Positions 33,573 to 45,465 are shown, numbered from the stretch's first letter. The stretch: DNA of 64,000 nt from Dacryopinax spathularia (GCA_037974965.1 JBBPFI010000005.1:1922001-1986000), one strand, 5' to 3'. Numbers and translations are program-made. The notes: a model not told the origin generated them from the sequence alone.

Positions 33573-35887
33573 TCATGTAGCCACTGGATATCGTACGCAT
33601 ACATCCGCTCTGAGGGCCGTGCCAGCCGCTTTCAGGATCACCCGCTTAGCCTGACGCAGGGTGCGGCAAAGCGCTTCATCCCTTGTACTGCAGTGCTGGG
33701 GCGGGATGTCCCATACACCCTCCTCGGGACGATAGCCTTTCCTCCAGGGCTCTTGAGTACCGGATACCGCGTCTACATCGAACACCGCGTCTACAGCGAC
33801 CACCTCGTCTACGTCCATGTCGGTACTTGGTTGGCGTGCAGGCGAGTATGGGACTAGAAGATTGGCGTCAAGAAGAAGGGCCAGCCCAGAGGACGGATGG
33901 GGCATGATCACGTACCAGTCTCACTGGCCAGATCCGGGATACTAGTGGGATCTGCAGGCCCGGAGCGGATGTCTCTGCGCTCGATTGCGGGGCTCTGGCC
34001 TTGCAAAGCCGCCGCATTCGTAAGACCTGCATCCCCAGAGGTTTGACCCTGTCGCTCAATGGCCTCCGAAGGCCGCATCGGTTCCAGAAGTCGCTCGAGC
34101 AAGGCCAAGGAGGCCTCCCTTGGCAACCTGCTCGGCTGGAGGGTGACCATTGGATCACCTCGTCGTGCTGCGTTGTCCTTGCAAGTGTGCCATATCAAAC
34201 CGGGCACAAGTGCCGCATCCAGCTCCATGGGAATACCGAGACACAATCCTTTCAAGGTCTGGGCCGCAGTTAGTCGGATATAAGTCTGCAGACCCTCAGG
34301 AATGGTCCTGGTCTGACGACGTCGATGTCCACTGAGCATGGTGCCCTGGAGGAGAAATTAGCGTAAGGAACTTAACCGTTCGGTGACACCTTACCACCAC
34401 ATTCCAATAAGCATGCAACCAGCTTTGTGATGCCGCGAACGTGGAGATGGTTGGAACCAGGGGAGCTTGCTGGAATTGTTTCGTCCAGCCGGCCTCAACG
34501 GCAGTGTCGACGAGAGGTAACGGATGATAGGGAAGTGAAAACTTGGGGGAAATGCGATCTAAATCAGGGAGCAGGTCCTCCGGAAGTACGTACAGGGGCA
34601 TGGCGAACGGAAGGTCGCAACGCAATTCCCATTTCCTGAGTGCATCGACAAATCGGGCCAGCTGGCAATGGAAAACCGGGCTGATATCGGTGTGAGCCAT
34701 GGTACTCGGCAGGAGAAACGCCATCTAATACACGGTCAATACTGCCTGCGCGTGACGCTTGCCGGTGATTGGGCACGCACCCACTCATAGGCTAACAAGG
34801 TGATGTACCACTTCGCACTGTGCAGATTGTCGACATCCACAGCGGGTAAACCCTCCATCCTACGTAGAACCGAGGACCCGTGAGCCGCCTCTTGCAACAT
34901 GCGCGTGAGAATTGTGCGCGTGACCGGATCTTGGTGTACGGTGTGCTTGAATGTGACCAGCAGGGACGCAGGCAGAGTATCTCCCCACTCGCTGGGATAG
35001 CGGCCGTGAACAGCATCAAGTATATGCTGCGATACGGCCGAGATATTCAAGCCATGCTCTTTGCCTGAGACAACCGACCGATCTATGAGATAGGCGTAGT
35101 CTTGCCACAGTTGCAGATCCAAGGGCGCACTGGTCTTTACCCCACATTCGATAAACCACTTTAATATCCAGTTCTGATTCCAGGAATGAGAGGTGGTAAC
35201 TGGATGCGGTAAGATTGGCTTACCCAGACCAGAGCCAACCTGCTTGCGTACTCCTCAGCTCCCCGCGCTGCTGCCGATCTGAGCAATGTACGGGACCCCG
35301 CACTACCAGCTAGAGTGAGCGCCAATTCAGTCATCGAGATCGTCATCCTCTCTTGATTAGTCAGGGTGACCAAGCGGTTCTCGCCGTCTTCGGTAAGGAA
35401 AGCGAGTTCGTTACGCCCGTTGATCCCTTCTCCTGGACGCGAGCAGGCGTACCCCGGGACGCTCTGCGAGTAAGTCCCAACGAGGTATAAGAGATCACCA
35501 GGCACGTAGTCGCTCCTGATACACATAGGCAATAATTGCATGGAGTAATGATGGCGAAGTTCAGCGCGGTATGTCAACCAAGTTTCGAGGTGAGAATGGA
35601 AGGACGATGGATCCAGAAGGGACAACCGATCGAGGCACTCCAGGGCTCCGCTCTGGTCCTGAACTCAGCACTGCTGGAATATCATCGTAAGTCGATAGAT
35701 CTCTCACAGTAATGGCACCCCATCGACTCATATAATCCAAGCTAGCTTCTTTCTGCTCCAACCTTGGTTTCTCCCCGATGAAATGGTGCAGTTTATCCAA
35801 CAGCTCGGACAAGGTCCTCCGGACGGTGGGGGTAGAAGCTGCCCTCATCCTCAGCGTTCCTCCGCTTGATCCCGAAGGAGCAAGCAT
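33573..35887 (-). CDS. Unknown multi-exon protein
   Basis: A run of minus-strand open segments with similar composition: 35887 to about 35.65 kb (RAASTPTVRRTLSELLDKLH), 35625-35161 (DPSSFHSHLETWLTYRAELR, DLLYLVGTYSQSVPGYACSR), 35122-34736 (LWQDYAYLIDRSVVSGKEHG), 34724-34296 (FVDALRKWELRCDLPFAMPL), 34339-33908 and 33911-33573. Short GT..AG gaps of about 30-70 nt separate them, as expected for exons of one gene of roughly 700 residues, but I could not fix every junction. The segment near 33.8 kb is repetitive (Asp/Val-rich). No domain recognised; one large gene is more likely than several small ones. Confidence 0.45.
33765..33825 (+). repeat. Three-copy 18-bp repeat
   Basis: Three tandem 18-mers: ACCGCGTCTACATCGAAC, ACCGCGTCTACAGCGACC and ACCTCGTCTACGTCCATG. 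On the minus strand they would encode an Asp/Val-rich run within the unknown gene. The shared CGTCTACA core also occurs in the minisatellite at 10.2-12.1 kb. Confidence 0.7.
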
Positions 35888-36288
35888 ATTAAGGAAATCG
35901 ACCGACGGTTCGTGACAGTCTCGTCAAGGACGGCAGTCCGCGATAGGCAAGGTTTGACAGTACTAGTTTAGAGAGTAAGGGTACATCAGGTGTTCGGACG
36001 GCCATCTGTCGACATTTGGACCCTTGGGTGCGGTCCGCTGTCACCTTGTTATACCTTGGCGGCATCTTCGCGACGTGAGGCTGAGAGTTGAGCCAGGGAT
36101 ACGTGAACTGCGAACAATAGAACGTTCCGTAATATATTCACTGAACCCTGTCAACTAGTACGGTTAGTCGCGCAGATCTTGGGGGCACCCCTTCTAATGA
36201 GCTACACATCATCCCAATCCGGCTCTCCGTCATTGTGCCTGTGCCTAGACCTTTGAGACACCACCGCGTAGCACTGGGAGGAGAGCAA

Positions 36289-37611
36289 TCAGCAGGCTTG
36301 TCCACTGGTGAGGCCATTGCTTACGTGAAATTCCAGGTAGTTGAACTTGGCCCCGAAGCGTTTGTTCCACCGGGACCTGAGCTCCGCATCCTCATCCGCT
36401 CCTCCGATACGGTCGCCATTTGCGAGGCCCATCTCTCTCAATCCCGCGTAATTATATGTAATCTGCATCTGCATCCGCATCATCCCCTTTTCGTTGATAA
36501 GGATGCAGGCATCCGTGGCCAGACGAGTAGCGGCGTGAGCGGCAATGAGACAAGACGCGCGGTATCTTTCAATGGTCAATCAGATGGGCTCGCGTTAGGT
36601 ATGGTGCGAAGACAATCCAAACCTGAAACGGCGGGGACCGGGGCTAATGTTCAGTACCTTGAGTGCAGAAGTACTCGACGGGTCATGTGGTATATAAATC
36701 TGTAATATGATGAGCGTCCAGGGCAGACCAGCCACGTATGGCTTATATACCGATGTACTGAAAAACTCGGCCGCCGCCTCAGTCCATCGGAAACGGAGAT
36801 ATGCTGGCTTTTCTCTGCCTCCGACGACGCGTTGAGGGGTCCAACTCAAAGTAACATAAGCCCCGTCGCCCGCTCTTTTAAGATCTTGTAGGATGTTGCA
36901 CAGGAAGCGACCAGGCAAGATAACGTGGAGCACCCTACGCATTGGGCAGTATACAGAAGGTGGCAGTCGTCTCTAGAAATGAACTCACTGTGGATGTTCA
37001 TCGAAGTCGAAGGGAATGGTTTCTTCCCAAGGGTATGTCGATAGCTCGCAGGTCGTAATAGCCGATCCATACGTCTGTCCCCTTGAGAACGTTTCAGTCT
37101 GGACGATACCCCGTGGCGACGGACGTACACTTGAATCTTTAGCGGATGGCCATAACCGGCCCATGAGATGCGAGCCCTGGTTTGTTCTCCCCACTTATGC
37201 AGACTCATCCCGGCACCGCCGAAGACATCGAGCGTTGCCAGCAATAAGTCCGGCCTGACGGCAAACAGAATGGATCCGTCCTCCTTGATCATATCCTCTC
37301 TTACATCGATTTTGGAGAATGTATGCGCATATATCCAGGCATTGGCTGCGCATTCAGTGAGCTAGAGAGATCGGAGCTACGGAAGTACCTCACCGATGCG
37401 ATATTCCGGGCTTTCAAGCACGAAGCGCGCTCCAGCGGCCTGGAAGGTCATACCGACCAGCTGGGTGTCGTGAATACAGCGCTCCCAGTCGAAACCGTCG
37501 TGAGGCCGCGATGCTCACCGGCTGTATCTGTTTCTCACTCGTGTGTTTCAGCACACGTATAGATTTGAGGAGCAGGGAGAAGGGAAGGACGTCGTCGAGT
37601 TCCAGGTCCAT
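36289..37611 (-). CDS. RAD1: Rad1-family checkpoint clamp subunit (9-1-1 complex)
   Basis: Seven exons fit exactly in phase: 37611-37519, 37460-37389, 37361-37131, 37098-36989, 36934-36751, 36699-36623 and 36565-36289, giving 347 residues. Rad1 pairs with Rad9 and Hus1 in a PCNA-like ring loaded at damaged DNA to start checkpoint signalling; Ustilago REC1 is a homologue. Supporting segments in Rad1 order are FSLLLKSIRVLKHTSE, VGMTFQAAGARFVLES, CAANAWIYAHTFSKID, LLATLDVFGG (Rad1 LxxLLDxLNIFG region), GYGHPLKI (Rad1 GYGxPL), STYPWEETIPFDFDEH, VILPGRFLCNILQDL and TDACILINEKGMMRMQMQI (Rad1 xIRINxxGxLSLQxMI). The last residues, KFNYLEFHVS, also fit. The length is within the family range. It starts 182 bp from the divergent F-box/leucine-rich gene. 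Confidence 0.85.
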
Positions 37612-37792
37612 AGTTCTGCTGGCGTGGTGGTCGTAGTGGTGGTGGAAGAGGTAGTGGAAGAGCAAGACAGGAGCGTGGAAAGCGCGAGATCGACCGCGCG
37701 TCTGTGTGCTCCTCGAGACGCGCAATTCAGCACGCGTTCGGCAACCGTGTCACCAGCAACCTCCTTGCCTCAAACCAGGACAAAGTAGAGAC

Positions 37793-39371
37793 ATGGCTTT
37801 CGAGCAGCCAGCTGCTTTGAAGGTTTTCTGTAACCATGATGTCTTCCGCCTAACAGCAGCTTACTTGAGCCACGAGGACGTGCTTTCCGTTTCGCTACTC
37901 ACCAAAAGTACCTTCCCACATATCCGATTGGCCTGGACCAGCATCACATCAAGCAAGTATATGCGTCTCCTCAAGATGGTGAGTGCCCCAGAGTACCAAG
38001 GAAGGTGTAAGTCGGGTAGCCAGCCCTCAGAAGACAGCGTTTATATGTACAACAGACAGGGATGCGGACGCATATACCTTCCGCTGCGACCTATATCGCT
38101 ATAGCGTCCGTGAAGTGTTTCTGCGTTCCGATCCCGATCATGCGAGCTCCCTGGAACGAGCCTGCCAGACGATGCAAAGTCACCAGAGGCGAACAGGAAT
38201 CCCTTTACTTCCTAACCTTCATCAACTCACAGTTACCGGCCCATCGAACGAGCTGCTTGATATCCTACCTGCCTTCTTACACAGGCATCTTTACTCGTTC
38301 GTGCTTAAGCTCAAAGGTGCTCCCTCGTCCGACACACTGCGAGCACTCGAAACCCTTCGAAGCATGGTCACGGCTCGCGCTCCCAATCTCCGTCGTGTCG
38401 AGTGGTGCACGCGCAAAGCGGACGATTCGTTGGACATGCCCGTATTGCCGTATCCGCAGCTCGAGGAGCTTCCGCAACTATACTCGATCGGCCTTGACCT
38501 GAACCAGCTTACACCTACTTTCTGTCAACGGATTTCTCACTCTTCAGCTATTCAAGAGCTGACTCTGCGTGGTGTCGCCTCGACCGAGGATCTCTTTCAA
38601 GCTTACCACTGTCTGGCAGCAGGAACACCTTTCCAACGCATCCTTAGCCTCAAACTGAAAACGTCTGCCCTCACCGCTGTTACGATACTGGATACGCTTG
38701 ATATGCCCCTCCGTCATCTATGTCTGGCATGCGTTGTTACCAGCCCAATGGACGATATCGCCTCCATTGCGAACTCAATCACTCGCTATGTAACGATCAC
38801 TCGGCTGTCCGTGAACGTTCAGACCACTGCAAGCCTATCCAAGTACTTCGTGTTTGATCTGGCGACGATAGAGCCGCTGCAGCACTGTACCCATATTGAG
38901 TCTTTCTCCTTCCACTACGGTATTAAGACTGGCTTCCGTCTGGATCGAGACGTATTATGCAACATAGCTGGTTCATGGACATGCTTGAGAGAGCTTGAGA
39001 TAGAATGGATCAGCGTGGGTACCGTGGTGTGGAAGCAATGGCCCACAAACCTTCCCGTCAACAACGTCAGCCTGGAATCGATCGCCAAGCTCACCTTCAC
39101 GTGTCCGTTGCTACGCACGGTTTCACTCTCCTACTTCCGCTTTCCTCGTCGTTTCTCTCAGAAGGCCCTACAGGGAGGAGGAGTTCGGCCTCTAGAACTC
39201 TTTACCCGTTGGATGGGAGTCGATGACCATGCGGTCGCGCTCGAAATTCTCGATCGAATGTGGATCGGACTCAGCGTCCAGTGTAACCCCGAAAAGTGTC
39301 GAACTTGGCGCGAACTTCGTGCTGCACTGCACGACCGTCGGCGGTACTATGCACGTGTCTCGAGCGAGTAA
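37793..39371 (+). CDS. F-box/leucine-rich-repeat-type protein, 508 residues
   Basis: Two exons: 37793-37978 and 38031-39371. A 52-nt GTGAGT..CTCAG intron in phase 0 joins them to give 508 residues. The N-terminus VFRLTAAYLSHEDVLSVSLL followed by TFPHIRLAWTSI fits a divergent F-box. The rest is a series of leucine-rich strand/helix repeats (LPNLHQLTVTG, SSAIQELTLRGVASTEDLF, LSLKLKTSALTAVTILDTLD, CTHIESFSFHYG, LRELEIEWIS), the usual substrate-recognition part of such proteins. A Skp1-Cul1 ubiquitin-ligase role is inferred from the fold only. Such genes are abundant and fast-evolving in basidiomycetes. It may share a promoter region with Rad1. Confidence 0.8.
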
Positions 39372-39398
39372 GTTCTAATCGAGAGTAACCAACCCATC

Positions 39399-40123
39399 TC
39401 AAGACACTATGAGTACTGAGTGGTCGGAACAAAGCGATATAGCTAGAGTGGTTCCGTACATTGTTAGTAGACCGGGAGGAGAACTCGCTTCAGGATCGGA
39501 TAATGTATGCCATCGCACTGCCTCAGGCGTGATCAGCATATTAGCAAGTGCCCGCGGCGCCCGCGTCCTTCCAAAACAAAACACCCGGTTAAGATCGATT
39601 CTGGTCGGTTGACATCCGCAAGTCGTCCGTGAATAAGAAATCTCTTTATAGCCGTAAGAATAATCGAGCCCGGCAACGTGTATGGCTCGCCCTGGTATGA
39701 ATGCAGAAACGGCATAGTTCCACTCCATCTAGGGACATACAGACTTCCGTATCTCTGTACCGAGTTGACTCCACTATATCCCCTGCCTCCCATACTCTTG
39801 CGTCCAACAACACGCTCCCGGTTAGTGGGTAGGTCCATGGGAACAAGAAGCGGAGAGTGCATCGACAAGCAATCAATGAACTGGAACGACTGTTGGCGAG
39901 CCAAAAGGTGCAGGTGTGAGAATTGCCAGCGTGCTGCACGGGTACCTGGACAAGCTGACGGCCGAGAAAAAAGAATGAGCGCCGTTTGGATGTATGCCGG
40001 CCGACCTGTTTTGACCCATGGGATTGACGGAGGAGGACGACATACTGTATGTTGCACCGTTAGGCACGCCAAAGGATTGCCGGGAGTTCGAAGGGCTCGG
40101 TGATTCTCCTCGCCGCACAACAC
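39399..40123 (-). CDS. Weak candidate gene
   Basis: Two overlapping minus frames, 40123-39533 (YGSLYVPRWSGTMPFLHSYQ) and 39728-39399, are open longer than their surroundings. I found no start, splice pattern or domain to choose between them. They may be spurious or remnants. The 40.1-40.23 kb stretch beyond them holds nothing recognisable. Confidence 0.2.
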
Positions 40124-40234
40124 CTCTCATGCAGTGTCTGCACCTGCTTACGACTGTGTTCAGCGTCGAGGAGAAGGGAAAAGGCGAGCGCCAGGGAAGG
40201 CATGGAGGCGTAGGCCGACCGTATGTGTAGGTAG

Positions 40235-41300
40235 TAGGCCGACCAAAGGATTGGCCTCGCTCGACGCGGTCGGACACCACCTTAGCTGCATCCCCTGGTC
40301 CCGACCGCAGGTTGTAGGCCGACCAACGGGTGGGCGTCGATGGCTTGCACAACACCTCAGCTACATCCCTTGGGCCTGTGTATGTGCATGTCGAGCACGG
40401 GGCACGAGGAAGAGGGCGGGCGGGACGGCATGGAGGAGGTGTGCACGGATACATCGCGAAAGGTATGAATCTGGTGTCACGGTAGTAGTGGACGAATATC
40501 GCGCATTTGACTGAGTAGGCGATGTTGATGAGTGGGTGGCTGCGGACCTCGGCCGACCAGAGTTGTAGGCTGACCGAAGCGAAATGAACGGAGGAACATC
40601 ATAGCTGTAGACTGACCAGAGTGCTGCAGGCCGACCAGAGCTGTAGACTGATTAGAGTGCTGTAGGCCGACCAGAGCTGTAGGCTGACCAAAGCGACATA
40701 GGACTCGGACCAGAGTTGTAAGCTGACCAGAGTGATATAGACACATCAGAGTTGTAGACCGACCAGAGTGATGTAGACCGACCAGAGTGATGTAGACCGA
40801 CCAGAGTGATGTAGACCGACCAGAGTGATGTAGGCTGACCAGGGTTGTAGGCTGACCAGACTTGTAGGCTGACCAGAGTGCTGTAGGCTGACCATAGCGA
40901 TAAAGACGGATCAGAGTTGCAAGCTGATCAGAGTGATGTAGACCGACCAGAGTTGTAGGCTGACCGAAGCGAAATGAACGGAGGATCATCATAGCTGTAG
41001 ACTGACCAGAGTGCTGTAGGCCGACCAGAGCTGTAGACTGATTAGAGTGCTGTAGGCCGACCAGAGCTGTAGGCTGACCGAAGCGAAATGAACGGAGGAA
41101 CATCATAGCTGTAGACTGACCAGAGTGCTGCAGGCCGACCAGAGCTGTAGACTGACCAAAGCGACATAGGACTCGGACCAGAGTTGTAAGCTGACCAGAG
41201 TGATATAGACACATCAGAGTTGTAGGCAGGCCAGAGTGATGTAGACCGACCAGAGTGATGTAGGCTGACCGAAGCGATATAGACCCACCAGAGGAGCTTA
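40235..41300. repeat. Second minisatellite, about 19-20-bp unit
   Basis: About 1 kb of imperfect tandem units such as GATGTAGACCGACCAGAGT and TTGTAGGCTGACCAGAGTGC. Near 40750-40830 four copies are almost perfect at a 19-bp period. A larger block containing GCGAAATGAACGGAGGA recurs near 40.58, 40.98 and 41.08 kb, showing higher-order duplication. On the opposite strand the core reads CTGGTCGGTCTACA, or CTGGTCAGCCTACA, the same as in the minisatellite at 10.2-12.1 kb. The left edge (40.23-40.37 kb) contains two diverged copies of an 80-bp block. Confidence 0.9.
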
Positions 41301-41811
41301 GGTCGGTGGCCGCGGACGGCACGCTAGGAGGCGAACGGGCAAAGATGAAGAGCAAGGTCTTTGGACGGGAGTAGTCGCTCAGCAGGCCGACAGTTTCACT
41401 AAATTCGAGGTCCGCACAACGGTATTGGGGATGCACGTAGACCCTGGCTGCACAAGGCAGCTGACGCGCGGAACCATGTAGACCTGGCACCTCTTGCTTC
41501 CCGTACACACCGCCCACAACACAAAATCATAACACCGGCCGGACGATCCCTGAAATCCGAATCCTGCAGAATTTCTACAATTCTTCTCACTGCCTAATCG
41601 GCGCAGGCTGATCACGCAGCTCGGGTTATAAGGTTGACTAATGCGGTAAATTGTTTGCTTAATGGAGCATCTGTGAGATTTTTCCGTAAGGGATCGGTTT
41701 GCATTGGGCTGTGGATGTGGATGTGGATGATCGGACGGGGAAGGAGCGCCGGGAGGACGCGTCTTGATCGCGATTCCGATCATGACTTGACCGGGCTGGG
41801 CGCGTGGGACG

Positions 41812-41820
41812 GCGTGGATT
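41812..41820. repeat. Target-site duplication, left copy
   Basis: GCGTGGATT directly abuts the left end of the inverted-repeat element. Confidence 0.9.
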
Positions 41821-42429
41821 GAGGTAATTCCTCCGATGCCCCCTCAGCGGAGGCGCGCTTCCTACAATGCCCCCTCCGGGGTCTATTTCCTCGGCTGCCC
41901 TCCGGCATCCCTATTTGCGACTTAATCTAAGGGTTTCCCGCCATACAAGTGAGGATTTATTCATTAAGTTTTTTTTGGTTTTTTTTGCTTGTTTGTGTTT
42001 TTTTCTAAAAAAAAGACTACTATCAGAAAACTCCAACACGATACTCCTGTCTTAACCCAAAGTGGCTGCTGAGGCAATCTGTACTCTTGCAGTATTGTGT
42101 TTCCTTCAGAAGATATAAGTAATAGCTTTCAATTCCTGGGGCATTTTGCTCCTTAAAGTAGGACCGCAATCCCAGTTTAAGAGGACCACCAAGTCATAAA
42201 CCGTAACTTTAGCTCCTTGCTTTACTTGGCAAGTTCCTTTTTATGGTGAGTTGTTTACTTTGAAAACATCGTTATTTGCCATTAAAGGTGTCTTGTTTAC
42301 AACTTATTGGTGCTTACACAGAGCCTCACGACCCTTAACTGCGACGCAGGGGGCGTTCTGGGCAGAAAGACCCCGGGAGGGCATTCTAGGAATTGCGCTC
42401 CCGAGAGAGGGCATCGGAGGAATTACCTC
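41821..42429. mobile_element. 609-bp non-autonomous inverted-repeat element (MITE-like)
   Basis: The left end reads GAGGTAATTCCTCCGATGCC, and the reverse complement of the right end begins with the same 20 bases. Similarity continues with changes for about 60 bp, including a second TTCCTAxAATGCCC block inside each end. The interior is AT-rich with T runs near 41965-42010 and has no long frame. A perfect 9-bp direct repeat, GCGTGGATT, flanks the element. No transposase lies inside. A 9-bp target duplication fits Mutator-like elements best among cut-and-paste families, but the superfamily is inferred. Confidence 0.92.
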
Positions 42430-42438
42430 GCGTGGATT
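42430..42438. repeat. Target-site duplication, right copy
   Basis: GCGTGGATT directly abuts the right end of the inverted-repeat element and matches the left copy at all nine bases. Confidence 0.9.
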
Positions 42439-42594
42439 TTGCGAGCACGGGCGGGGTTTGGGCGATCCCTTTTTGGGTGAGAGGCCGAACGGTCGCGTTA
42501 TAGACGCGTCGTGATTGTACGAACGATGCTACTTCTCAGCACAACAACGATCGCGATAACCGATCCCATTCCAGTCAACCTCAGTCGGAATCTG

Positions 42595-45252
42595 CTAGGG
42601 CTGCCAGGGACTTCCTGTAGGTCCGAATACGAAGTCATGATATAATTTATAGCTCGGGGGCGGCGACCCGCTAGCTGCACCCCAGCCAGAAGGACTCGGA
42701 GCTGAGCGAGCTGAGCGGGATGCTGCGTTTGCCTTGCGCGCATTACCCCGGTTCACGGTCTTCTTGGTGCTTGTTGCATGAACTCCTGTCGCCCTCTTGG
42801 CTGAGGGAAGGCTGGCTTGATCGGCTTCGTGCGGGCGCTTCTTCCCTTTTTCGACTGTGCTTCCACTGGCCTGGCGCAATGGGGTATGGCACTGCAGTTC
42901 CATTGGCTTTGGAATCTGCCATAGTCCATTGGACGTGTGACTTTTGGCTTGCTTGGCAACATTCTGAGACCTTTTCTTGGCGGGCAGCTGGGTGAGAACA
43001 GGCTTTGCAGAGCGAGTCTCAAGTGAATCGGGCACACATAGAGGTGACCTCCACTGTACATCTTCTAAGTCTCCAAGGCTTGCTTGTGCGAGATCGCTTG
43101 CTGAAGAAGTAGGGCAGCGCATTATGACTTGCTTGCGAAGAGTTCTGGTCTGCAGCGCCAGGTCTGCAAGTCGACGTTCGGATTCGAGATCTTCTTTCGC
43201 CCAGCGCTCCCTTCTTTCTCCATCTTCCTTTGCCCAGGTTTCCTCCTTTGCCCAACGTTCTCTCTCCCTTCGCTCTCTGTCCCAGCGAATTTTATCTTCT
43301 GTGGTATAGTGATGGCCGTGGGGTCTGTACCATGGATTCAGTTGCCAGCCGCTGGGTTGCTCTGGGCTTGGGATGTTGGGAGGGGACGGAGATCTTGAAT
43401 GACGGCGCGTTGCATCCGATGAGGGATGGGGATGACAGTCTGGGCGCAAGAGGTCGTTGTGGCTGGTGGTAGAAAGAGCGGTGCGGGGGCTTCTGCGTTG
43501 GAGCATCCACCGCGGTGAGCAGGACCGCCCATATCTCTCAAATCGCTCCAGTCCTTCAATCCTCTGCGTTTCCCTTGGGTCCTGTGCCCTCTCGGGCGGG
43601 GTGGATGGTATACCGATCATGGCTGCAGGGCTTGTCACGTCTTCTGGCCATGGGTCATCATCGCCAAATCTAGAGATCTCCCCTTGAAGGTCTGAAGAGG
43701 TCGTGGCTGTGGGGCCAAGCGGTCGCTCTGAAGTGCTGCAATCCGCTTCGACTCCAACAGCGAATAGACCGTGCATGCCTGGATCTTGAGTGTTCACCAG
43801 GTCGCTTGCGGCCCTTTCGACAGCCAAGGACGTCGGAGGTGCAGACTCAGACGCGGGTTTATGGCATTGCGCAGATGGAGGAATGATCCTTGGCTCTCCC
43901 CATGCGGCTTGTTCGAGCCTGACTTGATCGTAGATGTCCTCCATTACTTGCTTGGAGAGCACCTTGTAGTCGGGCGACGATATGCTGCATGGCTGGAGAT
44001 CGGAGGGTGCTGCGTTAGTGGCTCGAGTATAGGAGAACGCTGCGATATGCGGCGACAAAGGCTGTCCTCCGCTATCAGGCATAGCAGGAGTGCTGGTCGT
44101 CTTTGTTGAAGCCAAGGGAGCTAGTATCAGGCTCGGCTCTTCTGGTTCTCATGTTGGTAAGTACTCAGTGATGGATCTATGTACAGGCAACTGCGGCTCA
44201 CCTTGTTCGTCCTTCACCAGCTCAGGTAGGTCATGCTCCAGCAGAGGCTCGATCTTCATTGGTGGAAGTGACTGCAACCGATCGAGCTAGGCACAGCGAC
44301 CCGAGCTTGGTATGTACAGACGTTTTGTTGAAAGCAGAGTACAGATAACTTACAAGTTAGGTATTTCAGGGGTGAAAAAAAGTAACAGAGTGACGAGATG
44401 TCGGAGGTCACGGTGGGATTTACGGAGGGAAGGTTACCCAGTAATTGAAGGCGCATGACATGCCACTTTTCTTAGCCGCGGCAAACGCCTTCTATTTTCA
44501 CCTTTGATTCCCATACAATGTCGACGAAGACGGTTGCCATCATCGTCTCGCAGAGTCTCAATTTGCATGAAGGAAGAAGCCAAAACTGGCTCCTGTAGAG
44601 GCTCGATCTTGATGACAGTGGAAGCCAGGTGCGGTTCCTGAAGAGGTTCGGTTTTCATCGCATGCGGATGGATCTCCAGGTCGCGCAGTGGTTCGATCTT
44701 AACAGCAGAAGAGGGGTAGTCGTATTCCCAAAGGTTTCCGATCTTTGCAGCACAAGGAGGGTGTACCATTTCCTGGAGAGGCTCGATCTTCACCCCCTGA
44801 GAGTTACCTCCCCGACTTTGATCTGCCTTGCGCACATTCTGCACGAACTGGTCCTGAGTCGAGCACCGCACCGCTGCACGAGTTCTTGTCGCCGGAACGA
44901 ACTTTACACGAGATCCACCACTATAGCTTTGTTTGGAGACAGGCGCCTGTACCGCAGTATCAGCATCTACGTGCGATGTTCCCCTCTTGACAAGGATGCT
45001 CCGCATAGGTTTGTTCTTCTGAGCTGCAGGTGCAGTTTGGATTTGCGCTTCTGGGCGCATATATGAAGTGCTGGTGGTAGGATCATGCCTTTCAAGGTAG
45101 TCATGCTGTGGGTTCATTACGGCGGAAGCCCCTGGGTGGGCTCGACGCTCTAGACGCCGACCGGGTGCGCTCTGTGCACCTCGCTCCTCCGAACGTTTGC
45201 GTTTTGAGGGACGTGGAGAAGCGAAACGGACACGTTTGACGTTTTGAGACAT
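42595..45252 (-). CDS. Nuclear-looking unknown protein with 15-residue KxEPL repeats
   Basis: The start MSQNVKRVRFASPRPSKRKR is basic and looks like a nuclear localisation signal. From about 44793 down to 44525 six 15-residue units follow one another: VKIEPLQEMVHPPCA, AKIGNLWEYDYPSSA, VKIEPLRDLEIHPHA, MKTEPLQEPHLASTV, IKIEPLQEPVLASSF and a partial MQIETLRDDDG. A seventh, MKIEPLLEHDLPELV, lies in the next exon near 44.25 kb. That exon joins in phase (GTGAGC..ACCAG) to the long last exon ending at 42595. The last exon has a Pro/Ser-rich part, a charged run (RERRERERWAKEE) and a Lys/Arg-rich tail. The first intron near 44.3-44.44 kb could not be phased. Five units keep the hydrophobic-K-x-E pattern of SUMO acceptor sites. 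No catalytic domain is seen; a chromatin or transcription role is a guess. Confidence 0.65.
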
Positions 45253-45465
45253 TGTAATGAAGCAGCCTGTGATGGACGACTGAGGACAGCGATAAGTTGG
45301 CGTATTGTAACGATCTGTAGACCAGTCGCGCGGTGGTCGGAAGGAAGAACAGATAGCGGACCGGTGATAGAGTGCGCACGCCTGTCATCGCTCCGCGGCC
45401 CAAGTCACGAGACCATGCGGCTATGAGTGGAAAACAAAAGACAAATGCAGTCCTGCGTACATACA

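Noticed and set aside
39533-40123. A 196-codon minus-strand gene.
   Set aside because: It overlaps another open frame, has no supporting splice sites or domain, and is rich in residues typical of random GC-rich frames; kept only as a weak candidate.
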